From Halicephalobus mephisto (lineage: Eukaryota; Nematoda; Chromadorea; Rhabditida; Panagrolaimidae), in assembly GCA_009193035.1 (NCBI GenBank), contig SWDT01000065.1:186001-250000 (forward strand): a DNA stretch of 64,000 bases, in the 5' to 3' direction. Within the stretch, counting starts at the first letter, position 1. Each line of letters begins with the position of its first letter. Position numbers and translations under genes: made by a program. The notes under the pieces were generated by a model. The model did no database searches. It was not told the origin of the DNA and saw only the letters and a list, made by a program, of their open reading frames with translations. Below are positions 58,301 to 64,000 of this stretch, piece by piece.

Positions 58301-58345
58301 GAATCCAACTACCAAAATGAATAAATTTAATTTTCGAATAATCAT
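52375..58345 (-). CDS. Secreted EGF-VWD-C8-TIL-EGF-fibrinogen-like protein
   Basis: Large extracellular protein of unknown role, perhaps an extracellular-matrix or mucin-like component. Minus-strand exons 58345-58281, 58240-58043, 57001-56212, 54841-54643, 54595-54326 and 53405-52375 give 850 aa. Domains in order: signal peptide (1-22, MIIRKLNLFILVVGFCLLNL); short coiled stretch; EGF-like (about 66-105, NPCHNGGTC); EGF-like (about 108-140); VWD (about 147-310, CVTGDPHYRTFDKATYDYQG and LCGVLGNIDG); C8-like (about 353-418); TIL-like (about 425-500, GCICFPGYYVD); EGF-like, calcium-binding type (about 530-620, DINECDNSTLCG); fibrinogen-C-like start (about 625-850, YCDMETDNGGWTLL). The C-terminal half lacks clear GWW/AFSTxD-type fibrinogen landmarks, so that domain is degenerate. 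Four of five introns are much longer than usual or rich in repeats. Confidence 0.85.
53740..53965. repeat. Duplicated GC-richer block, copy 2 (intronic)
   Basis: Contains CAAGCCACACAGCGTTGGTC CTGAAGGGAAACACCCTGA (compare 46290-46345), then CTTTGGCCT and CGGATCCG near 53912-53932. It is one of the most GC-rich non-coding stretches in the window and ends in a T run after GACTCGC. The internal AGGG..CCCT could form a hairpin. It lies in the last intron of the VWD-fibrinogen-like gene. Confidence 0.6.
53996..54214. mobile_element. Nested inverted repeats of TTTGTCTAAAATATGTAAGG
   Basis: Four related arms alternate in orientation: TTTGTCTAAAATATGTAAGG (54004), CCTTACATATTTTAGGCAAA (54064), TTGCCTAAAATATGCAAGGC (54125) and CTTACATATTTTGGGCAAGT (54186). 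Arms 1-2 and 3-4 form two hairpins. Arms 1 and 4, extended by AGGGAGTTTG..CAAGTTCCCT and by matching poly-G/poly-C parts, form a larger one. This looks like a hairpin element inserted in or duplicated with itself. Confidence 0.75.
54950..55320. repeat. Direct duplication of about 185 bp (intronic)
   Basis: Two copies, starting near 54952 and 55142, share GAGATAAATCACTAATTATG, TGTGGAAATCTGCTTTTGGG, ATTGGGCTTAGGCATCTAGG, TAGGATACCATAATTGGTTT and TTTTTTCCATCTTATATTTC TTCCTAC. Each copy also has short inverted ends (GGACGGAAAAATATAAG and CTTATATTTCTTCC). Confidence 0.85.
55343..55529. mobile_element. Palindromic element, about 40-bp arms (intronic)
   Basis: Left end CACAAAAAATTAGATGTTTT TAAATTTGAACAAAAAGTAC mirrors right end GTACTTTGTTCAAATTTAAA GACATCTAATTTTTTGTG. 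The centre has an inner inverted repeat of AACCCATAGA with TCTATGGGTT and of CTGAATCT with AGATTCAG. It would fold as one long hairpin of about 187 bp, in MITE form. Confidence 0.8.
55590..56065. repeat. AT tandem repeat, about 138 bp, three copies
   Basis: The unit contains ATACAAAAGATATCTCTAAT, GTATCGATACGTAGATTGAG, TATAATATGAAAGTGAATTA and TTTCGATGTATTTAATACAG. Copies start near 55690, 55825 and 55965. The upstream part (55590-55680) resembles the repeat at 1-210. Confidence 0.85.
57440..57860. repeat. Intronic GAATTCGAATTAATTTAGAA repeat
   Basis: Units of 20-25 bp reading AATTAATTTAGAAGTTTGAA TT run for 400 bp. GAATTC and TTAATT palindromes recur in every unit, so the strand can fold on itself. 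It occupies the second intron of the VWD-fibrinogen-like gene. Confidence 0.85.
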
Positions 58346-58680
58346 TTTTTTCCAAATGACTTCACAAAGGACGGAATTTTATCTGAAAAGTTTCCTTATA
58401 ATTGTCCTGAACAAGGCTTCATTTAACTCCTTATCAATCTTCCTGAAGCCACTCCTTAGGACAAAAAAGTTTAACTTTGATCAAACGTGACCAGATAAAC
58501 GTTTTTAGGAGCATCTGTAGGAAGAAGGATCTGAACAAAGGAGTGCTGTAGGGGCGCCCATTTGAGAACAGATAATGGGTGTGATTTACCCCGTACTGAG
58601 GTCTTTAAAGAAATCAGTGCCGAAGTTTATCAAACAACATAAAAGTTAAATTAACTTTTTACATAGCAATTACCAAGTCG
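58346..58680. other. Upstream region of the VWD-fibrinogen-like gene
   Basis: Non-repetitive DNA just before the start codon of the minus-strand gene, so a likely promoter. I see no specific motif. Confidence 0.35.
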
Positions 58681-59070
58681 ATTTGATCAACTATTACAGG
58701 CATGCTGCAGGTTTAATTTTGATTTCGAAATGTTCAAAAATGTAAATAAAAAAGTATCAATCTATTTAGATAAACGTTGCGCGCATACTGCAGGTTTAAT
58801 TTTGATTTCGACATTGATCAATTTGGTAAAATTTTGCGAGAAAACTGCAGATTTAATTTTGATTTCGAAATGTCCATAAATGTAAATACAAAAGAATCTA
58901 GGTAAACATTGCGCGCATATTGCAAGTTTAATTTTGATTTCGATATTGATCAATTTGGTAAAATTTTGCGAGAAAACTGCAGATTTAATTTTGATTTCGA
59001 AATGTTCATAAATGTAAATTTAAAAATGTTCCCCGATCTAGCTAACGTTGCACGCATGCTGCAGATTTTA
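58680..59070. repeat. Tandem repeat, about 123 bp, three copies
   Basis: Units share GCGCGCATACTGCAGGTTTA ATTTTGATTTCGA, CATTGATCAATTTGGTAAAA TTTTGCGAGAAAACTGCAGA and TTCATAAATGTAAA. The related words GCAGATTTTAATTTTGATTT and AATATTCGAGCAG continue to 60130. Confidence 0.85.
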
Positions 59071-59379
59071 TTTTTAGTTTAATTTCGACGTCGATCAGCT
59101 AATGCTGAAATCCATCAAACAATCAAAATCAAAGTTAAATTAACTTTTCACACAATAATTTTTTAATTGATTTGGTCGATTATTGCAGGCAGATTGCAAA
59201 TTTTATTTGAATTTCAGAATCTTTATAAATGAAAATATAAAAATTGATTCATCTGTCGAAATATATCAAGTAAATTGTAAATTTTATTTTAATTTCGATT
59301 TTTTCGCAGATTTCGACACAAAATAAAATTTGTAATTTTTCTGTAATATTCAAGCGGATTCATTACTGTTTTTAAATTT

Positions 59380-60135
59380 ACATTTATGGAAATTTTGAAA
59401 AAAATAAAATTTAGATTTATGAAAATTTCGAAATAAAAATAAAATTTACATTTATAGAAATTTTGAAAAAAAATAAAATTTACATTTATGGAAATTTTGA
59501 AAAAAATAAAATTTAGATTTATGAAAATTTCAAAATAAAAATAAAATTTGGATTTATGAAAATTTCGAAAAAAAATAAAATTTACAGTTTATTCATAATA
59601 TTCGAGCAGTGTTCAAGTCTGTGAAAACATCGATATTAAAATCAAATTAAATTTTCGCACAATTGGGTAAACTAGCCTAATGTTGCAAGCAGACTGCAGA
59701 TTTTAATTTTGATTTCAACTTTGATGTCGAACTCTTTATAGATCTTGGTACAAATACCGTATTTCCTCTAAAATAAGTCCAGAGACTTATTTTTCCAATC
59801 ATCTCTCAGAAGGAACTTATTTTAGAGGAAATACGGTATGTCGACATCAAAGTTAAAATAAAATCTGTAATTTTTTTTTTAAATTTTAGTAAATTTACTT
59901 TTTTTAAATTAACGTTTTTGAAAACTTTAAAATAAAAAAATCTATAATTTTTTTTGTAAAATTTTAGTAAATTAACGTTTTTGAAAACTTCAAAATAAAA
60001 AATCTGTAATTTTTTAAAATTTTAGTAAATTTACTTTTTTTAAATTAACGTTTTTGAAAACTTTAAAATAAAAAAATCTGTAATTTATTAGAAAAATTCA
60101 AACATATATGTCGAAATCAAGATAAAATCTGCAGT
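59380..60135. repeat. AT-rich repeats flanking a MITE
   Basis: 59380-59585 has four to six copies of AAAATAAAATTTACATTTAT GGAAATTTTGA. 59860-60090 has three copies of AAATCTGTAATTTTT with TTAAATTAACGTTTTTGAAA. Both are short-period arrays with no coding content. Confidence 0.8.
59757..59836. mobile_element. 80-bp palindromic MITE with TA target duplication
   Basis: Perfect arms CCGTATTTCCTCTAAAATAA GT and the reverse complement AC TTATTTTAGAGGAAATACGG flank a centre of about 36 bp. TA dinucleotides lie directly outside both ends (59755-59756 and 59837-59838), the target duplication of Tc1/mariner-type elements. The arms are perfect, so it is young. Confidence 0.88.
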
Positions 60136-61228
60136 TTGCTTGCAAGATTCAGAAAAAGTCACTTTATATAATTATCGAACAAAAAATTCATTTTGATTTT
60201 TATTTCGATTTTTTAAATAAATTTTAACAGAGGAAAATTTGAATTTTTTTATTATTTTTCAAAGATAATTTTTTTATACATTTTTGAAGTTCGATGGCGT
60301 GATGGATGGAGGGGTTGTTAAAGATAATGCTGAATTTCAAGAGCAGTGAATTCACTGGAATAACCAGGTTGAGGAGTGCCTGAAAAAGGTCAAACATCAT
60401 TGAGGACAAAAATCACATTAATGTAAAAATTAAAAACAAAATTTTTTACGAAATTTTTTCAATACGAATTTAAAAAAATTTTATATTTTCAAACTTTATC
60501 CAAAAACTGCAAATAAAGAGATTTTTGAAAGCTGGAGATATGCTGATCTTTATAAATAATCACTTTGGTTTTTTGTATGTTTAATTTACAGAAATATTTG
60601 TGAAAAAATAAAAAAAGAAAAAAATTCTTAACAAAAATAAATTTTAAATTCTTGCTCTCCCTGACTACCGTATGTTTTCGTGTTAAGACATTTTTCGCGC
60701 GCTTGCAAGATTTCGTAATTTTGGTTTGGCTTTTTCCCACTTTTTGTTGTTAGTTTTCTTTATTTATTTTTTACTTTTTTGTTTATTTTTAATTTTCTTA
60801 TTTATTTTATACTTTTTGTGTGATCATCGTACGTGTACTGTAGTATTTTTATAATATTTATTTTTAATTTACTTTGTAAAAATAAAAGAAATTGTAGTCA
60901 TGATTTGCCGCTGAAGTTTACTTTCTCCTGTGAATGTCCTTATGTGTATTATTCGTCGTGATTAGTTTCTTATTTGCCGTTCATAGAATACTATTAAATT
61001 ATTAGGCAGATCCTGTACTTTTCCGTGAACTTTTATTTCATCTTAATTTGCTAGTTAGCCACAGAACCTTCTAGTCATTCCCAAAATATCAAGTCTGATT
61101 TTCTGACTTTAGTTTGGCTCTTTTATATCCTAGCTTCTGATTCTTACTATCCTAATGTTCGCGACTTCTCATAAATGTTCTTTCGACAATGTTTTCATAT
61201 CAATCATTGATTTTTTCTTTTCAGAAAC
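60135..61228. other. Intergenic region upstream of the four-helix membrane gene
   Basis: AT-rich to about 60880, then more mixed composition to 61228, probably promoter and 5' region. Short minus-strand frames at 60224-60409 and 60489-60740 have no support. Confidence 0.4.
61214..61224 (+). promoter_or_regulatory. Probable trans-splice acceptor
   Basis: TTTCTTTTCAG ends four bases before the ATG at 61229. No donor for an upstream exon is obvious. Confidence 0.5.
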
Positions 61229-61994
61229 ATGGATATTGTGGACTTGGATGATGTCAAACTCGAGAATGGAGAGAAGGTTGTTATCAAGGAATCTTTCAAT
61301 GATCCAAGAAAGATCCTCACTCGTGAAAACCTCTTTTTGTCGATTCATTTCTCTTTGATTCTCCTTTCTCTGGTCAATGCATACTTGTTCTTCATGTACC
61401 CATTCTATGAATTTGGATTTAACACCATATTCTTCGGCATCATGGGTTTCATGAGTTTCTTCAGAAAACGTGAAATTTACTACGTCATGCACATCCTTTA
61501 CGTAAGTTTTTTAAGTTACTTTCATCGAATAAGAACAACCTGTTTTCGATGGCATACTATGGAGAATATTTTTTCGAATACACCTTAGCGCTTTCATATA
61601 TCATCATTAACCATCAAAAATGAACAAGAACCATATTTTGTGTATCCTGATCCAAAAGGCTCTAGATTTATTTAAGTGGAATATAGTTCCAAAATACTGA
61701 TCACGAACTCATTGTCGCGAAAACTGAAATTGTAAACTATTTTGATTTCCAAAAGCTTCAGATTGAAACTATTTCCCCTTTATGTAACAGTAATTTTATC
61801 CAATTTTGTTTCAGAGTGTCTTTTTGATGCTGTTCGCGACCTATCTCTTCTTCAAAATCCGAAGTGTCGACCTTGGCAATCCTATTTTAATGTTGACCTA
61901 CGTATTCTACGGGTTTTTCTTCTCAACAGTCAACTATCTCATGTTCTACTTGATCTGCAAAGCCCATGACATTCTACTTAAGGAATTACAATAA
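61229..61994 (+). CDS. Four-helix membrane protein of unknown function, copy 1
   Basis: Exons 61229-61501 and 61815-61994 give 150 aa. An acidic cytoplasmic-like N-terminus of about 35 residues precedes four predicted membrane helices (LFLSIHFSLILLSLVNAYLF; FNTIFFGIMGFMSFF; VFLMLFATYLFF; YGFFFSTVNYLMFYLI), ending KAHDILLKELQ. I do not recognise a family. The layout, one intron after the second helix and four helices, is shared with the two minus-strand genes downstream, so I infer a small local family. Confidence 0.75.
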
Positions 61995-62158
61995 GTTGTC
62001 AACTTGGGTGGTAATCTTGGTTTGTTGTTGTTTTGACCAGTTTGTTAGTTTGTATTTGACTTTTGATAAATTGTTTGTGACCATTGAAAAACGGTTATTT
62101 TCATAGTTTACGGGTTATAGTAAGCTATAGAATTAAAATTTTTATTGAAATTTAAAAT

Positions 62159-63136
62159 TTAAAAAACACAAGTACGATTCGATCGTAGAGCAATTTTGAT
62201 TTTCGTCATGGCTTCTAAATCGAAAACATTGTTTACTTCTTGATTAAGTTTTTTTTCCTTGTTGAACCTCTTGAGGACTCGGTAAAACAAATACACCAAA
62301 GATCCATAGACGAAGTAAAAAAAGCCATATCTGGTAATCAAGAAAATTGCTCTGATTCCGTTGCCATCGAATTTTGACCATTTTTCGTGATTTTTAAGGA
62401 ATAAAATAGAAACGAAAATCAAAGCAACAGTGTTGATTATGGTATCTAATATCTGAAAGTTAAATTTATTTTGTAATTTTTGAAATTTTAAAATTTTTCT
62501 GAATCTTGTTGAAATTTTTGAAAGTTCAAATTCTGGAAGTTTCTGAAAATTCGTGCTAAGAGAATTTCAATCCTATTTTTACAGTAAATAAATAATTTTA
62601 GAAATTATATAAAATTACAAAATCGTTTAATAGGCTATTTTTATTTCTAAAAATTTCACAAAAGATTGATTTTTATAATAAATAAATAATTTTAGAAATT
62701 ACGAAATTACGAAATTGTCTAACAGACTATTTTTATTTCTAAAATTTCTAAAAATTTCACAAAAAATCTGATTTTTTACAGTAAATAAATAATTTTAGAA
62801 ATTACGAAATTACAAAATCGTCTAATAAGCTATTTTTATTTCTAAAATTTCTGAAAATTTCACAAAAAAATTGATTTTTAATTTTTATAATATAATTCTA
62901 AATAAACTTACCAAGAACGAAATACAGTACCAGACTCCTCTTTTAGTGTGATCAAACGAAAATCCAAAAATTCCAAAAGCGATCACGATGTGGAATGCTT
63001 GAAGAATAAAAAGTACAGTATCCTGGAGATACATGGCCACACATCCAAAAGTAGTCACGACGTCGAATAAACATAAAACAGAAATAAAATGAACAATATA
63101 ACAACAACCAGAAGATTTTTTCTTTTTATCATACAT
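62159..63136 (-). CDS. Four-helix membrane protein of unknown function, copy 2
   Basis: Minus-strand exons 63136-62912 and 62452-62159 give 172 aa. It starts MYDKKKKSSGCCYIVHFISV, with helices in VHFISVLCLFDVVTTFGCVA, FHIVIAFGIFGF, NTVALIFVSILFLKN and YGFFYFVYGSLVYLFYRVL, and a charged C-terminal tail. The lysine-rich N-terminus followed by CC may sit at the cytoplasmic face. The intron (62453-62911) contains three to four copies of a repeat with AATAAATAATTTTAGAAATT. The second exon is clearly related to the exon at 63347-63580. Confidence 0.75.
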
Positions 63137-63346
63137 TTTTTAATAATTATTAATTTTTAAAAAAAATATATAATTTTTAAAAATAATATATAATTTTTAA
63201 AAATAATTTCAAAAAACACCGAATTTGGAAATGATTCAACGATATTTGAAAAAAATAAAAATTTCAAAAAAAAATAAAAATTTCAAAAAAACATTTTTTT
63301 TTCAATGAACTTTATTGAAAAATTTTAAATAACAAAAATATAAAAT

Positions 63347-63580
63347 TTAATATTTTTCATTATCTGTTGGTTTTTTTGAGGGATAATTTAGATCCTTGAT
63401 GAATCTGAAAAGGATACAGAAGACGAAAATGTAAACTGGAATGAAGATACCGTATCTGCAGAAGAGATAAATTGAAAAATTATATTCTTTTTGTTGATTT
63501 TTTGCCCAGTGTTCGTGATTCTCCAAAAATTCACAAAAAACAATAATTAAAGAACCCGAGTTGACCAAGAAAGCCAAGAC
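63347..63580 (-). CDS. Four-helix membrane protein, copy 3, last exon only
   Basis: An acceptor (TTTTTAG) precedes GTC TTG GCT, and the exon reads VLAFLVNSGSLIIVFCEFLE, NHEHWAK, YLFCRYGIFIPVYIFVFCIL and FRFIKDLN to a stop. It aligns with the second exon of copy 2 (FLKNHEKWSK, RYGFFYFVYGSLVYLFYR). A first exon with four conserved features should lie upstream, but none is visible in 63581-64000, so it is either beyond the window or lost. Confidence 0.6.
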   Translation of the reverse strand, partial: VLAFLVNSGSLIIVFCEFLENHEHWAKNQQKEYNFSIYLFCRYGIFIPVYIFVFCILFRFIKDLNYPSKKPTDNEKY

Positions 63581-63734
63581 CTAAAAATGTACTGTATTAA
63601 AGATTTGAAATTTTCGAATATTGATGACTAATTTTCGCTGGAGTACTATGAAGGTAGTTATGATTTTTGAGTATTAGTACATTAATGTATAATTGTTGTA
63701 GCATTAAAACCGGTGTACAGAATACCAATATTAT

Positions 63735-64000
63735 TTATTATATGTCAAAATCTTCTGTCAGAAAAAAACTAAAATGAAAAGCAGCTAACAAATTTCAAAG
63801 AAACATTTGTACCAGAAGCTCACTTTCTCACGATGTCTTCCACATTCGTATAATATTGTTTAATTTTTGTCTTTTATCATATATCAAAAGTTTTTTCTCA
63901 AAAAAGAATATAGCATGAAGTGCCTACAGAATTTCAGAAGGATGTTTGTGCTAGAAGTTCACTCTTTCAAGATATCTTACACATTCATATAATATTATTT
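63735..64000. repeat. Tandem duplication, about 128 bp, cut by the window end
   Basis: Two diverged copies share ATATGTCAAAA/ATATATCAAAA, TTTCTCAGAAAAA-like text, ACAAATTTCA(A/G)A(A/G)(G/A)A, AGAAG(C/T)TCACT(T/C)TCT, GATGTCTTCCACATTCGTAT versus GATATCTTACACATTCATAT, and AATATTGTTT versus AATATTATTT. The array probably continues beyond the window. Confidence 0.7.

Overview
The window looks like nuclear DNA of a rhabditid-type nematode. The evidence is a cuticle collagen with the standard N-terminal and Gly-X-Y layout, minimal introns of about 40-55 bp ending in TTTCAG or TTTTAG, splice acceptors directly before start codons (the pattern of spliced-leader trans-splicing), two close same-strand gene pairs that look like operons, a tandem family of seven-transmembrane chemoreceptors, and an AIN-1-type GW protein. 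Non-coding DNA is very AT-rich and full of short tandem repeats. I cannot place the genus. Exon models were built by hand by matching phases across GT..AG junctions; each full model closes to a multiple of three.

Layout. 1-3.6 kb: AT repeats around a GC-rich cuticle collagen (+). 3.6-9.8 kb: a Cockayne syndrome B (CSB/ERCC6) SNF2 ATPase followed 218 bp later by the 64-kDa subunit of cleavage stimulation factor (+, probable operon). 10.7-13 kb: an unidentified propeller-like protein (+), then a 72-bp minisatellite. 13.9-15.4 kb: a secreted cysteine-rich protein (+). 16.3-18.8 kb: a casein kinase 1/tau-tubulin-kinase-like kinase with a proline-rich N-terminus (-). 19-21.8 kb: tandem repeats. 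21.9-24.1 kb: a STEEP1 homologue followed 114 bp later by a NADAR/YbiA-domain protein (+, probable operon). 26.4-29.1 kb: a GW182/AIN-1-like miRISC scaffold (+). 29-35 kb: gene-poor and repeat-rich.

35.1-45.8 kb: three tandem chemoreceptor genes (+) with mosaic near-identity, the middle one carrying a 1.2-kb long-inverted-repeat element in an intron. 45.8-49.0 kb: a trypsin-fold protein that has lost catalytic residues (-) and the complex I subunit NDUFA9 (-). 49.3-52.3 kb: cullin-4 (+), divergent from NDUFA9 over 217 bp. 52.4-58.3 kb: a large secreted EGF-VWD-C8-TIL-EGF-fibrinogen-like protein (-), tail to tail with cullin-4, with introns packed with inverted repeats. 59-61 kb: repeats, including a TA-flanked palindromic MITE. 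61.2-63.6 kb: a small group of four-helix membrane proteins, the last one partial.

The genes do not form one pathway. They are mostly housekeeping genes (transcription-coupled repair, mRNA 3' processing, miRNA silencing, ubiquitin ligation, respiration) mixed with nematode-expanded families. The least explained items are the foldback element with its two small ORFs, the mosaic receptor copies, the protease-like pseudoenzyme, the VWD-fibrinogen-like architecture, and two recurrent short motifs, one in short introns and one across non-coding DNA. I found no CRISPR, virus, rRNA or clear tRNA.
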